A stretch of 63,923 nt of DNA from Bacteroidales bacterium (GTDB lineage Bacteria; Bacteroidota; Bacteroidia; Bacteroidales; F082): assembly GCA_024400305.1 (NCBI GenBank), contig JAKSMX010000015.1, positions 1-63,923 of the forward strand, in the 5' to 3' direction. Positions 53,995 through 63,818 of this stretch are shown in pieces. The notes under the pieces were generated by a model. The model saw only the letters and a program-made list of their open reading frames with translations, was not told the origin of the DNA and ran no database searches. Position 1 is the first letter of the stretch. Every line of letters starts with the position of its first letter. A program made the translations under genes and the position numbers.

Positions 53995-55212
53995 ATGGAC
54001 AATAAAAACTACATATTAAGAGACATTTACCTTGAAAAAGTGAAGCCTTTAATCGGGCAGCAATTGATAAAGGTGTTCACCGGTCAAAGACGAATCGGTA
54101 AAAGTTTCGTGATGTTGCAGACCGCTGATTTCATCAGGTCAAACAACGGTAACGCCAATATAATCTACATTGACAAGGAGTTGTTCGAATTTTCTGATAT
54201 AATTGACGCTCATACACTTAACTTGTATGTTGAAAAAAATTTAAACGCCAGTGCCGACAATTTTCTATTTATTGACGAGGTTCAGGAAATTGAACACTTT
54301 GAATTGTGTTTGAGAAGTCTATTAAATCAAAACAAATGTGACATTTATTGCAGCGGCAGCAATGCCAAGATTCTTTCGGGCGAGTTGGCGACACATCTCA
54401 GCGGGAGATATATAGAATTGAAAATCAACGCATTGACATTCAAAGAGTACATAAAATTCAACAATCTGAATCCCACAAAAGAATCACTGAAGGAATATCT
54501 CACTTTCGGCGGGATGCCATATCTGACTCACATTGCAAAAGACAAAGATTTGGCGTATGAGTATTTGAAAAACGTTTATTCCACAATTTTGCTCCACGAT
54601 GTCGTCGCACGACAGTCGATAAGAAACATCCCTTTTCTTGAAAGTTTAGTGGCATTTCTTGCAGACAATGTCGGAAATTTGTTTTCAGCGAAAAACATCA
54701 GTGACTATCTGAAATCGCAAAACATCAAAATTGCGGTGACAACTGTGCAGGATTACCTTTCCGCATTATGTAATGCTTTTATTATCCACAAAGTACAACG
54801 AATTGATATTCAAGGTTTTAAGATTTTTGAAATAAACGATAAATATTATTTTGAAGATTGGGGGATAAGAAATGCGTTGCGTGGCTACACTTTCGTCAAT
54901 GATATTAATAAATTGATGGAAAACATTGTTTATCAAGATCTTATATCACGTGGATATGAAGTTTACGTTGGTCAGGTTGGCAATAAGGAGATTGATTTCA
55001 CAGCGACAAAAAGCGGTGAGAGAATATATGTTCAAGTGGCATATCTGCTCAGCGACGAGTCGGTCGTTGAACGCGAATTTGGCAATCTGATGGCGATAAA
55101 AGACAATTTTCCGAAATATGTTGTTTCAATGGACGATTTTTCTGTTGGCGGCAGCCGCTACAAAGGAATTATCCATCAAAATTTGCTTGAATTTTTACTA
55201 AATCAAAGATAA
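53995..55212 (+). CDS. AAA_14/DUF4143 ATP-binding protein
   Basis: A 405-residue protein: an AAA domain (Walker A TGQRRIGKSFVML near residues 28-40, Walker B NFLFIDEVQEIEHF near 90) followed by DUF4143 from about residue 215, with a C-terminal nuclease-like core (KEIDFTATKSGERIYVQV, a D-x-Q/V arrangement like restriction endonuclease folds). Family members are common in Bacteroidota; the function is not known, and Holliday-junction or toxin-antitoxin-like roles have been proposed. The gene looks more AT-rich than its neighbours and is translationally coupled (no gap) to the PrsW gene. Confidence 0.85.
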   Translation: MDNKNYILRDIYLEKVKPLIGQQLIKVFTGQRRIGKSFVMLQTADFIRSNNGNANIIYIDKELFEFSDIIDAHTLNLYVEKNLNASADNFLFIDEVQEIEHFELCLRSLLNQNKCDIYCSGSNAKILSGELATHLSGRYIELKINALTFKEYIKFNNLNPTKESLKEYLTFGGMPYLTHIAKDKDLAYEYLKNVYSTILLHDVVARQSIRNIPFLESLVAFLADNVGNLFSAKNISDYLKSQNIKIAVTTVQDYLSALCNAFIIHKVQRIDIQGFKIFEINDKYYFEDWGIRNALRGYTFVNDINKLMENIVYQDLISRGYEVYVGQVGNKEIDFTATKSGERIYVQVAYLLSDESVVEREFGNLMAIKDNFPKYVVSMDDFSVGGSRYKGIIHQNLLEFLLNQR

Positions 55213-55950
55213 ATGAATGCATTAATTCTAACATTAGCGGTTTTACCGGTCATCGCGCTGATGATTTATGTCTATAAAAGCGACAAATACGAAAAAGAAC
55301 CTATCGGAATGCTGATTAAAGCGTTCCTCCTTGGCATACTGTCAATTCCATTGGCGTTATGTTGTGATGAAATCTTCGCGGAGATGTTACCGGGCAAAAC
55401 CATATTCTTCGAAGCATTTTTCCAAGCCGGAATCCCTGAAGAACTGGCGAAATGGGGGCTTTTCATGCTGATAATCTGGAAAAACAAGAACTTCAACGAG
55501 TTTTTCGACGGCATCGTCTATGCCTGTTTCATCGGACTTGGATTCGCTTGCATCGAGAACATCATGTATGTATTTGACAATGAAACATTTAGCTCGGCAA
55601 TTCATACCGGCGTGATGAGAGCCTTGCTTTCAGTTCCGGGACATTTCCTCTTTGCCGTAATAATGGGCTATTATTTCGGCTTGGCTAAATTCAAACAAAA
55701 AGGAAAATGCAAATTCTTGACACTCAGTATTTTACTCCCGATTTTGGCACATGGACTGTTTGATTACATGCTAATGCTTTCATCAGCTTTCGCAGAACAA
55801 AATATTGAATGGTTAGGCTTGCTGCTCTACGTCTTGTTCATTTATCTTGACATAAAATTGTGGAAAATATGCCTGAAACACATCAGGAAAATGCAGGAGG
55901 AGAGCCGTATTGAACACAACAACGACATTTTCAGAAAAATTTTCGGATGA
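55213..55950 (+). CDS. PrsW-family intramembrane protease
   Basis: A 245-residue membrane protein with about seven hydrophobic helices. The start ILTLAVLPVIALMIYVYKSDKYEKEP is followed by the conserved EE motif in GIPEELAKWG and by an ACIENIMYV segment, the catalytic features of PrsW/glutamic-type intramembrane proteases. PrsW in B. subtilis cuts an anti-sigma factor; the substrate here is unknown. The ATG follows the ATPase stop with no spacer, so the two are made together. Confidence 0.84.
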   Translation: MNALILTLAVLPVIALMIYVYKSDKYEKEPIGMLIKAFLLGILSIPLALCCDEIFAEMLPGKTIFFEAFFQAGIPEELAKWGLFMLIIWKNKNFNEFFDGIVYACFIGLGFACIENIMYVFDNETFSSAIHTGVMRALLSVPGHFLFAVIMGYYFGLAKFKQKGKCKFLTLSILLPILAHGLFDYMLMLSSAFAEQNIEWLGLLLYVLFIYLDIKLWKICLKHIRKMQEESRIEHNNDIFRKIFG

Positions 55951-55995
55951 TTTTTTTAATAAATTTTGATAAAAATAAATTAAAATTATAACAAA

Positions 55996-58128
55996 ATGAA
56001 AAAAGCATTTTTAACTATCGCATTGATTATCGGCGCATTATGCACAAGAGCCGATGAAGGCATGTGGCTTCCTTACAGCCTCAGCAACCAAAGTTTGCAG
56101 GAGATGCAGCGATTGGGCTGCCAGCTCACAGCCGAACAGATTTTCAACCTCAACCAGCCGAGCGTTAAAGACGCCATCGTTCAGTTTGGCGGCGGCTGCA
56201 CCGGCGAACTCATTTCTCCTGAAGGCCTTCTGCTCACGAACCATCACTGCGGACTCAGCTACGTCCAGAAACACGCCACCGTCGAACACGACTATCTCAC
56301 CGACGGATTCTGGGCGAAAAGCAAAGAAGAGGAACTTCCCAACGCCGGCCTTACGGTGTCGTTCCTCGCTTTCGTTGAAGATGTGACGACAGCCGTCCTC
56401 GAAGGCGTGACCGATGAAGCGACACGCCACGATGTCATAAACAAAAACATTGAAAAACTTTGCAAAGAACGCAAAGGCGAGCGCGATGTGGAAGTGGAAA
56501 TAGTCGCATTCTATTCTGGAAATCAATACATTATGTTTGAATACGATGTTTACCGCGATGTACGGCTCGTTTGCTGCCCGCCTTGGGGCATCGGCAAATA
56601 CGGCGCCGACACCGACAACTGGACATGGCCCCGTCACAAAGGCGACTTCAACATTTTCCGCGTTTACACCGACAAGGACGGCAAACCGGCAAAATACAGC
56701 CCCGACAACATCCCGATGAAGTCAAAATGGTTCTTACCTATTAATATAAAAGGTGTAAAACCTGGCGACTACGCAATGATTATGGGTTATCCTGGTTCAA
56801 CTGACAGATATTCAACATCTTACACAGTAAAAAACATCATCGAGTCGGAAGGCCCGGCCACAATTGACTGCCGCACCACGAAACTCAACGAATACCGCAA
56901 GCACATGGACGCCGACCAAGAGGTGTTCATCAAGTATGCCTCAAAGCAGGCAAGCGTGTCGAATTACTGGAAATATTACATCGGTCAGGTGAAGCAGCTG
57001 AAACGCAACCATGTGTATGAGAGACGTTTAGCCCAGGAAAAGGCTTTCAACGAATGGGTCGCCGCCGATGAAGCACGCAAGGTTGAATATGGCGAAATAT
57101 GGGACGGCATCCAGCGCAAATGGGAGATCATGGATGACATCGAAAAGGCTTTCACTTATCTCTACGAAGCCGGCTGGAACGGCGGTGAGGCCGTCGCATT
57201 CTCACGCAGATTTATGAGAATCAACAAGTTGATAAACGAAAAAGGCTCAAAGGAAGACATCGCCAATATGGCAGAAGGACTCAAAGACCGCACTGAAGCT
57301 TTCTTTAAAGACTACGACATGCCTCTCGACCAAGACGTTACGGCGGCATTGCTCAACCTTTTCTATAAAGACATCAAAAAATACGTCCCCGCCATGATTG
57401 AAGAACTCGGCGCGAAAAACGGCGGCGATTTCACAGCATGGACGGAGTCAGCTTTTGCAAAATCTGTCTTTACCGACAAGGCACGCCTTGACAAATGGCT
57501 CGCAAATCCGAAGAGACTCGACAAAGACCCGATTTACATGTTGGCGATGAGCTTCGTGAATGAATACAATGACGTTGTCGTCCCGCTTTATATGGAGGCA
57601 GCTCTCGCAGGAAACGCCGGTGAACGCCAGTACATGAAGGGCTTGATGGAGATGCAGACTGAACGCAACTTCTACCCGGATGCGAACTTCACGATGCGTC
57701 TGACATACGGCACCGTCGAGCCATACAAAGGCGCCGACGCCGTCAACTACAACTATTACACAACCATGGACGGCGTGATGGCGAAATACATTCCGGGCAA
57801 CTGGGAGTTCGACATTCCACAGGATGTCCGTGACCTTTACGAAGCCCGCGACTACGGCCGTTACGCCGATGAAAACGGCGACCTCGTCGTCAACTTCATC
57901 ACAACCAACGACATAACCGGCGGCAACTCCGGCAGCCCTGTCATCAACGGCAAAGGCGAACTCATCGGCTTGGCCTTCGACGGCAACTGGGAGGCGATGA
58001 GCGGCGACATCATGTTTGAGCAGAAAGTGCAGCGCACAATCTGCATGGACGCACGCTATCTCCTCTGGTGCCTCGAAAAAGTCGGCAAAGTCCAGAATAT
58101 CATTGACGAACTCGTGATTGTTGAATAA
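55996..58128 (+). CDS. S46-family dipeptidyl-peptidase (DPP7-like)
   Basis: A 710-residue exported serine peptidase with a signal peptide (to about residue 19). The catalytic His is in LLTNHHCGLSY (about 75), with the Asp and Ser further on, the Ser being in GGNSGSPVING (about 645). The pocket stretch reads LAFDGNWEAMSG; Gly after Asp fits DPP7-type preference for hydrophobic P1, whereas DPP11 has Arg there (inferred). It removes dipeptides in the periplasm from peptides made by outer proteases. It has no T9SS tail. metF follows 26 bases later. Confidence 0.92.
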   Translation: MKKAFLTIALIIGALCTRADEGMWLPYSLSNQSLQEMQRLGCQLTAEQIFNLNQPSVKDAIVQFGGGCTGELISPEGLLLTNHHCGLSYVQKHATVEHDYLTDGFWAKSKEEELPNAGLTVSFLAFVEDVTTAVLEGVTDEATRHDVINKNIEKLCKERKGERDVEVEIVAFYSGNQYIMFEYDVYRDVRLVCCPPWGIGKYGADTDNWTWPRHKGDFNIFRVYTDKDGKPAKYSPDNIPMKSKWFLPINIKGVKPGDYAMIMGYPGSTDRYSTSYTVKNIIESEGPATIDCRTTKLNEYRKHMDADQEVFIKYASKQASVSNYWKYYIGQVKQLKRNHVYERRLAQEKAFNEWVAADEARKVEYGEIWDGIQRKWEIMDDIEKAFTYLYEAGWNGGEAVAFSRRFMRINKLINEKGSKEDIANMAEGLKDRTEAFFKDYDMPLDQDVTAALLNLFYKDIKKYVPAMIEELGAKNGGDFTAWTESAFAKSVFTDKARLDKWLANPKRLDKDPIYMLAMSFVNEYNDVVVPLYMEAALAGNAGERQYMKGLMEMQTERNFYPDANFTMRLTYGTVEPYKGADAVNYNYYTTMDGVMAKYIPGNWEFDIPQDVRDLYEARDYGRYADENGDLVVNFITTNDITGGNSGSPVINGKGELIGLAFDGNWEAMSGDIMFEQKVQRTICMDARYLLWCLEKVGKVQNIIDELVIVE

Positions 58129-58154
58129 TATTTAAACGAGGAATCATACTCGTT

Positions 58155-59033
58155 ATGAAAATCAGTGATATTCTAAAAAGTAAAAAGACGTTTTCGTTCG
58201 AGGTCTTCCCTCCGAACCCGCAAACCGTTGACATCAACAACATCTACGGAACAATCGATGCACTTCAGCAGTATCATCCTGATTTCGTGAGTGTTACGTT
58301 TAAATCAACTGGCGATTTCGCACAGAACACCATCAATTTGGCGAGTTACATAAAGAAAAACACCGCCGCCGAACCGTTGGTGCATCTCACTTGCGGAGCC
58401 TTGGACGAAAACGATGTTGATAACATCGCTCAAGTTCTTAATAATGAAGGACTTGAAAACATCCTCGCTCTTCGTGGCGACCGTCCCGCTGATTTCAACG
58501 GCGACTATCTGAAACACTTTCAGCACGCCTCCGAACTGATGGGGCATCTGAAATCGAAATACAATTTCTGCCTCGGCGGAGCGTGTTATCCGGAAGGTCA
58601 CATCGAGTGTTCGAGCCTTTACGAAGACCTTGAAAACATGAAAATCAAACAGGACATGGGAGCGGAATTCTTTGTAACTCAATTGTTTTATGATAATAAT
58701 TATTATTATCGTCTTATGAGAGCCGCAAAGAAAATCGGTATCACGGTGCCGATAATCCCAGGCATCATGCCGCTCACCTCGACCAAGATGTTCAACAAAA
58801 TCATGAACATGGCCGGCGCGAGTATCCCGTTTGAGATGCGAATGCTTTTCGACAAGTTCCAGAACGACAAGCTCGCGATGTACGAAATCGGCATTGCATA
58901 CAGCGTGAACCAGATTCTCGAACTTCTTGCCAACGACGCCGATGGCATCCACATCTATACGATGAACAACGCCAAGGTCGCGGGCGACATTTACGAGCGA
59001 ATTAAAAACGTGATTGAAAAGGAGTTAAGATAA
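58155..59033 (+). CDS. metF: Methylenetetrahydrofolate reductase
   Basis: A 292-residue FAD enzyme that makes 5-methyl-THF for methionine synthesis. It starts FSFEVFPPNPQ (usual FExFPP), has LTCGALDENDVDNIAQVL, the folate-binding region GLENILALRGDRP, CYPEGHIEC, and an IIPGIMPLTS block. It is the first gene of a metF-metH activation domain-metH cluster. Confidence 0.94.
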   Translation: MKISDILKSKKTFSFEVFPPNPQTVDINNIYGTIDALQQYHPDFVSVTFKSTGDFAQNTINLASYIKKNTAAEPLVHLTCGALDENDVDNIAQVLNNEGLENILALRGDRPADFNGDYLKHFQHASELMGHLKSKYNFCLGGACYPEGHIECSSLYEDLENMKIKQDMGAEFFVTQLFYDNNYYYRLMRAAKKIGITVPIIPGIMPLTSTKMFNKIMNMAGASIPFEMRMLFDKFQNDKLAMYEIGIAYSVNQILELLANDADGIHIYTMNNAKVAGDIYERIKNVIEKELR

Positions 59034-59037
59034 CAAA

Positions 59038-59094
59038 ATGCCTGTAAGGCATTACATTAATAACCGAGTACATGGAGGCAAAGCCGACATGTGC
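59038..59094. repeat. Two-hairpin element between metF and the metH activation gene
   Basis: Hairpin 1 is ATGCCT-GTA-AGGCAT (59038-59052). Hairpin 2 (59068-59094) is GTACATG/CATGTGC with an inner GGC-AAA-GCC, and the tandem GA/GA mismatch between the two stems resembles sheared G-A pairs. The region is open as a coding frame but looks like a repeat or structured leader rather than protein. Confidence 0.5.
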
Positions 59095-59106
59095 CCGGCA
59101 AGGAAG

Positions 59107-59709
59107 ATGAAAAAAGAAATCTTGAAATATCTCGGCCACAAAGATGCAAATTCAGTCGATGAACACACCAATTCATTGATTGACAAGGCTTTACTTGAAG
59201 TTGAACAGCAATCGAAATTCAAATACATTTACGAAAAATTCGATGAGCCGCTGCCTTTCATGAAAGATATTTCAGGTTATCAGAGTTATCTTGAAGACTC
59301 GCCGTTTTTGCTTTGCGCAACGACACTCGGCGTTCAGATTGACAGATACATCCAACGTTTGCAGCTGAAAGACATGGCTTACGCCACGGTTTTCGATGCG
59401 TCGGCTTCTGTTTTTTTGGAAACAAAAGCCGATGAATTTGAAAGAAATTTAGAATTTGGAAATCTCGGTTTCCGTTTCTGCCCAGGATATTCTGGGACTT
59501 CATTCATTGACAATCAAAAGATTGCGAGAATTTTAAATGCAGAAAAAATTGGAATCACCTTTCTTGAATCGGGATTGATGGTGCCATTGAAATCAATGGT
59601 TGGAATTATTAAAATTGGAGAAAACGTGAAAAAATCCTGCGGCGGCTGTGCCGCAAAAAGCGACTGCGGTTTCAGGAAAAACGGAACATATTGCTATGGA
59701 AATGCTTGA
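59107..59709 (+). CDS. Split methionine synthase activation domain
   Basis: A 200-residue protein (start ATG 59107, MKKEILKYLG; the frame extends upstream to 59038 through a hairpin element). It matches the vitamin B12-dependent methionine synthase activation domain, with the SAM-binding RFCPGYS near residue 127 and the C-terminal CGGCAAKSDCGFRKNG plus a last Cys, a tail seen in stand-alone versions. It would reactivate MetH by reductive methylation of cob(II)alamin with SAM. Its stop overlaps the MetH start region by 14 bases, and MetH here lacks this domain. Confidence 0.84.
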   Translation: MKKEILKYLGHKDANSVDEHTNSLIDKALLEVEQQSKFKYIYEKFDEPLPFMKDISGYQSYLEDSPFLLCATTLGVQIDRYIQRLQLKDMAYATVFDASASVFLETKADEFERNLEFGNLGFRFCPGYSGTSFIDNQKIARILNAEKIGITFLESGLMVPLKSMVGIIKIGENVKKSCGGCAAKSDCGFRKNGTYCYGNA

Positions 59710-62068
59710 AAAATTAGGAAAACAAATAATGATTTTCGACGGCGGCTTCGGCTCCGAACTCGAAAAACGCGGCATCATGACGAGATGCCCGGAGATGCTC
59801 AACATCACAAATCCGGACGACATCGCCGATATTCACAGAAATTATATCGAAGCCGGATGCGACTTCATCACGACAAACACCTTCGGCGCGAACCGCTGCA
59901 AGATGCCGGATGCAGACCTCAAGTCGGTGATAGAGAAAGCAATAGAAAACGCAAAACGTTACCGCACGACACAATATGTGATGATGGACATCGGGCCGCT
60001 CGGCAAGATGCTGGCTCCGATCGGGGAACTTCCATTCGATGACGCTTACGAGGCGTTCAAGGAGATGGTCGTGGCGGCCCGCGACCACGTTGACGGCTTC
60101 ATCCTCGAGACGTTTCCCGATCTGTATGAACTGAAATGCGCACTGCTCGCGGTCAAGGAAAACTCCGACAAACCGGTTTTCACCACGATGACGTTCGACA
60201 ACACCGGCCACACTTTGACAGGAACATCGCCACGTATCATGGCGGAACTCATGTCAAACATGGGAGCCGATGCCATCGGCGTGAACTGCTCATTAGGTCC
60301 TAAAGAATTAAAATCGATTGTAAATGAATTTGTTAAGTATTGTGACAAGCCGATAATAGTACAACCAAACCGAGGCATCCCGACGGTGCGTTGCGGGAAA
60401 GCGATGTATCAGCTTTCAGCCGAAGCGTTCGCCGAAGTGATGAACGAGTTTTATGAGCAGGGCGTCGCTGTCTTGGGCGGCTGCTGCGGCACAAACCCGG
60501 AATTCATCAAGGCGATTGCCGTGAACAAAGACAAACCAGTTGTGAAACGCGAAGTCATCAAAGAAACGATGATCTGCTCTGCAACTCAATCAGTTACGTT
60601 CGACAAAATCCGCATCTGCGGAGAGCGCATCAACCCGACGGGAAAGAAAAAACTCAAGGAAGCCATCATCAACGGCGATTTCGATTATATCTTGAAAGAA
60701 GCCATAAAGCAAGAGGAAGCTCACGCCGACCTGCTTGATGTGAATCTCGGTGTCCCGAAGACCGACGATGTCGCAAATATGAAACGCGTCGTTATGAAAC
60801 TCAATGAGATAACGAACCTTCCGCTTCAGATTGACTCGTCGAACGTGAAAGCCATCGAAGCCGGTTGCCGTTATTACAACGGAGTGTGCCTCATCAATTC
60901 CGTCAACGGAAACGAAATCTGCATGGATGCTGTCTTCCCGATTGCACAACGTTATGGTGCTGTTGTTCTGGGGCTTACGATGGACGACAACGGAATTCCA
61001 CAGACGGCGGAAGAGCGTTTCGCCATCGCGGAGAAAATTGTAAAAAGCGCCGAAAAACATGGCATCGCGCGTCACCGAATGATGATTGACACATTGACAC
61101 TCACTTGCAGCGCACAGCAACCACTCGTGAAAGAGACACTCCGTGCCCTGAAGATGGTGACTGAAAAACTCGGCGTCAAGACATCACTCGGCGTCTCAAA
61201 CGTAAGCTTCGGGATGCCGAACCGCGAGGTCATCAACAGCACTTTCCTGACGATGGCACTCGAAAACGGTCTCACCATGCCGATTATCAACCCGTGTAAC
61301 GCAATGATGACCAATGCGATACTCGCTTTCAACGCATTGAGAGGCAACGCCGCCGACTTGGATAATTTCGTCAACAACGTAATTTCCGTTGAAACCTCAA
61401 CACCTCATATTCCTCAAACTCCTGACAACCTAATCGCCTCAAACTCCTCTTCCCCTCTTCACGATGCGGTGCGCCGCGGTCTTCGTGAGCAAAGTGTCGA
61501 GATAACAAAACAACTGCTTGAAAACCATTCGCCGATGAACATCATCAACGAAATTCTGATTCCCACGTTGAATGAAGTCGGAGCTGATTTTGAAAAGCAA
61601 ATCATATTTTTGCCGCAGTTGATTTCAGCGTCGGAGGCGTGCAAAGAGGCATTCGGTGTCATCAAAGAAAAATTCCAACAGACTGACAATCAGAAAGGTA
61701 CGGTCGTATTGGCGACAGTGAAAGGCGATGTCCACGACATCGGAAAGAACATTGTGAAGGTCATTTTCGAGTCGTATGGTTACAAGGTCATCGACCTCGG
61801 AAAAGACACGCCAAAGGAAACGGTTCTTGAGGCTGTCAGAAAACACAATCCCGACATCGTCGGGTTGAGCGCTTTGATGACAACGACGGTGCTTTCGATG
61901 GAGGAAACCATTCATTATCTGAAAGATAACAATGTCAAAACCCCGATTTTCGTCGGCGGAGCGGTGCTGAACCAAAACCTCGCCGATGAAATCAAGGCCG
62001 ACGGTTACACCAAAGACGCACTTGAATTTGTCGAAGCCATTGGAAAATTATTGCAAAACAGACAATAA
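59696..62068 (+). CDS. metH: Cobalamin-dependent methionine synthase, lacking activation domain
   Basis: A 790-residue enzyme from ATG 59696 (MEMLEKLGKQ; 59702 is also possible). Domain order is homocysteine methyltransferase (Cys ligands in GVNCSLGP and GGCCGTNPEF, 1-300), pterin-binding (GERINPTGKKKLKEAI onward, about 310-560), B12 cap (about 600-680) and B12-binding with DVHDIGKNIV (about 690-790). Full-length MetH is about 1200 residues; the activation domain is encoded separately just upstream. The homologue in Thermotoga has a similar split. It converts homocysteine to methionine using methyl-THF from MetF. Confidence 0.94.
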   Translation: MEMLEKLGKQIMIFDGGFGSELEKRGIMTRCPEMLNITNPDDIADIHRNYIEAGCDFITTNTFGANRCKMPDADLKSVIEKAIENAKRYRTTQYVMMDIGPLGKMLAPIGELPFDDAYEAFKEMVVAARDHVDGFILETFPDLYELKCALLAVKENSDKPVFTTMTFDNTGHTLTGTSPRIMAELMSNMGADAIGVNCSLGPKELKSIVNEFVKYCDKPIIVQPNRGIPTVRCGKAMYQLSAEAFAEVMNEFYEQGVAVLGGCCGTNPEFIKAIAVNKDKPVVKREVIKETMICSATQSVTFDKIRICGERINPTGKKKLKEAIINGDFDYILKEAIKQEEAHADLLDVNLGVPKTDDVANMKRVVMKLNEITNLPLQIDSSNVKAIEAGCRYYNGVCLINSVNGNEICMDAVFPIAQRYGAVVLGLTMDDNGIPQTAEERFAIAEKIVKSAEKHGIARHRMMIDTLTLTCSAQQPLVKETLRALKMVTEKLGVKTSLGVSNVSFGMPNREVINSTFLTMALENGLTMPIINPCNAMMTNAILAFNALRGNAADLDNFVNNVISVETSTPHIPQTPDNLIASNSSSPLHDAVRRGLREQSVEITKQLLENHSPMNIINEILIPTLNEVGADFEKQIIFLPQLISASEACKEAFGVIKEKFQQTDNQKGTVVLATVKGDVHDIGKNIVKVIFESYGYKVIDLGKDTPKETVLEAVRKHNPDIVGLSALMTTTVLSMEETIHYLKDNNVKTPIFVGGAVLNQNLADEIKADGYTKDALEFVEAIGKLLQNRQ

Positions 62069-62133
62069 TTATTGTAATATATTCAATTTTCCATTTTATT
62101 TTTGAAAAGCCACCACATTTTCAAAAATATGTG

Positions 62134-62142
62134 TACTTTTGC
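62134..62142 (+). promoter_or_regulatory. -7 element of the antitoxin-like gene
   Basis: Reads TACTTTTGC, 20 bases before the start codon at 62163. Confidence 0.6.
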
Positions 62143-62162
62143 AAAATTAAAATTTTTAGGCA

Positions 62163-62414
62163 ATGGCAACAATAACATTAACTTACGATGGCAGAAGCAG
62201 TGTGGCACGCAAGGCGATTGACAATTTGATGTCACTTGGAGTTTTCTCAATGGAGATCAAGAACGGCGGCTGCTCACAAAAAAAGAAAAAAGACGAGGAA
62301 GAGTCGCCATACGACCCGGAATTTGTGAAGATGATTAAAGAATCGGAAGCGCAGATTGAAAGAGGTGAGGTTTATTCTTTCGATGAAATAAAAAAAATTA
62401 TTGGTGTCCGCTAA
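62163..62414 (+). CDS. Small antitoxin-like protein, 3' end altered by an IS
   Basis: An 83-residue protein resembling the small Bacteroidota antitoxin partners of RelE/ParE toxins (start ITLTYDGRSSVARKAIDNLM, then LGVF and an acidic helix with a late YSFDEIKK). The family assignment is tentative. Its last codons (IIGVR and stop) fall inside the left inverted repeat of the IS element, so the original C-terminus may have been replaced. Usually a toxin gene follows; here the IS lies in its place, and a toxin could lie beyond the window. Confidence 0.5.
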   Translation: MATITLTYDGRSSVARKAIDNLMSLGVFSMEIKNGGCSQKKKKDEEESPYDPEFVKMIKESEAQIERGEVYSFDEIKKIIGVR

Positions 62415-62475
62415 AACTTCGTGCCTTGCGTGCGCGTGTATGCATGCACATGAAAATCTCGAAAAACAAAAATTT

Positions 62476-62509
62476 GGGCTGGCTCTTGCTTGAGGAGTCA
62501 GCCCTTTTT
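62476..62509 (+). terminator. Terminator upstream of the transposase gene
   Basis: GGGCTGGCTC and GAGTCAGCCC form a stem with one mismatch, followed by TTTTT. It would stop incoming transcription before the transposase. Confidence 0.8.
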
Positions 62510-62549
62510 GGTAATTTTGTAGCTGCGAAACAAACACGATTACCAAATA

Positions 62550-63818
62550 ATGAGCAAAGGTACACATTTTCTCGGACAGCCGATACTAAATCAGCTACTA
62601 AATTACTTCAACAAGCAAAAAATTCTTCAAATCAGCCGCGAGATGGGTGGAGAGAGGTATGTAAAGACGTTCAACGCATGGTGTCACCTCACTGTGATGC
62701 TGTATGCGGTCATCATGCGTTTTGATTCCCTGCGCGAAATCACCTCAGCCACAATGATGGAGTGGCGTAAATTGGCTCATCTGGGCATAAAGGACCTTCC
62801 CAGGCGCAGTACACTCTCAGATGCCAATGCCAGACGCTCGCATGAGATTTTCGAAAGAATTTATCAGGGACTGTATCTGGCATACAGGGACAAACTTTCG
62901 TCGTACAGCCCATCCGGCAAGGTTCCAAAGTGGATGAAAAAGCTCCAGATTATCGATTCCACGACCATCAGCCTCTTCTCCAACCTCGTATTCAAGGGTG
63001 TGGGACGCAATCCCAAGACAGGGAAAAAGAAAGGCGGCATGAAGGTGCATACGTGCATCCATGGCAACGAGGGCGTGCCATGTGACGTGGAATTCACTTC
63101 TGCGGCCACACACGACCATTTCATGCTTTGCCCAGGAAAACTGAACAAGGGCGACATCCTTGCCATTGACAGGGCTTACATTGACTATGCCAAATTCGAG
63201 GAAATGACGCAGCGTGGCGTGATCTATGTGACCAAGATGAAGCATAACCTGACGTATGGGGTCACGAAGAGCACCTGTTACATGAACGCAGAGGGTCTGA
63301 TGCAGTGGAAGGAGGAATTTGTCACATTCCGCAAGGAGGTAAAGACCAAGAACGAGGAAACAGGCGAGGTGGAGAAGAAAACGATAGAGCACCATGCCCG
63401 TATCGTCACCTACATCGATGAAAAGAAGAAAGGCAATGCAAAAATCATACGGCTGCTTACAAACGACCTTGAGACCGAATACGAAGAAATCGTGGCCATT
63501 TACAAGGCAAGATGGGCCATAGAGTCGCTCTTCAAGCAGATAAAGCAGAATTTCCCCCTCAGATACTTCTACGGGGAGAGTGCCAATGCCATCAAGATAC
63601 AGGTGTGGGTGACGCTCATCGCGAACCTGCTCATCACACTGCTGCAAAAGGGTGTCAGCCGCTCATGGAGCTTCTCGGGGCTTGCCACCATCGTCAGGAT
63701 TATGCTGATGTACTATATCAACGTACAGGGATTCCTTGAACATCCCGAAAAAGACTGGGAGGAAGCATTGGCTGCCATGATGGAGAGTCCATCCGATGCC
63801 GACAACACAGAAAATTAG
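62550..63818 (+). CDS. IS4-family transposase
   Basis: A 422-residue transposase with a DUF4372-type N-terminal domain and a DDE catalytic domain. The catalytic residues are Asp136 (IIDSTT), Asp207 (AIDRAY) and Glu325 (YKARWAIES). Y318-R321-E325-K332 makes the Y-x2-R-x3-E-x6-K signature of IS4 elements. The frame is intact, so the element may be active. The N-terminal helices and the ISPepr1/IS4Sa-like subgroup are suggested but not proved. The stop codon lies in the hairpin at 63817-63844. Confidence 0.94.
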   Translation: MSKGTHFLGQPILNQLLNYFNKQKILQISREMGGERYVKTFNAWCHLTVMLYAVIMRFDSLREITSATMMEWRKLAHLGIKDLPRRSTLSDANARRSHEIFERIYQGLYLAYRDKLSSYSPSGKVPKWMKKLQIIDSTTISLFSNLVFKGVGRNPKTGKKKGGMKVHTCIHGNEGVPCDVEFTSAATHDHFMLCPGKLNKGDILAIDRAYIDYAKFEEMTQRGVIYVTKMKHNLTYGVTKSTCYMNAEGLMQWKEEFVTFRKEVKTKNEETGEVEKKTIEHHARIVTYIDEKKKGNAKIIRLLTNDLETEYEEIVAIYKARWAIESLFKQIKQNFPLRYFYGESANAIKIQVWVTLIANLLITLLQKGVSRSWSFSGLATIVRIMLMYYINVQGFLEHPEKDWEEALAAMMESPSDADNTEN

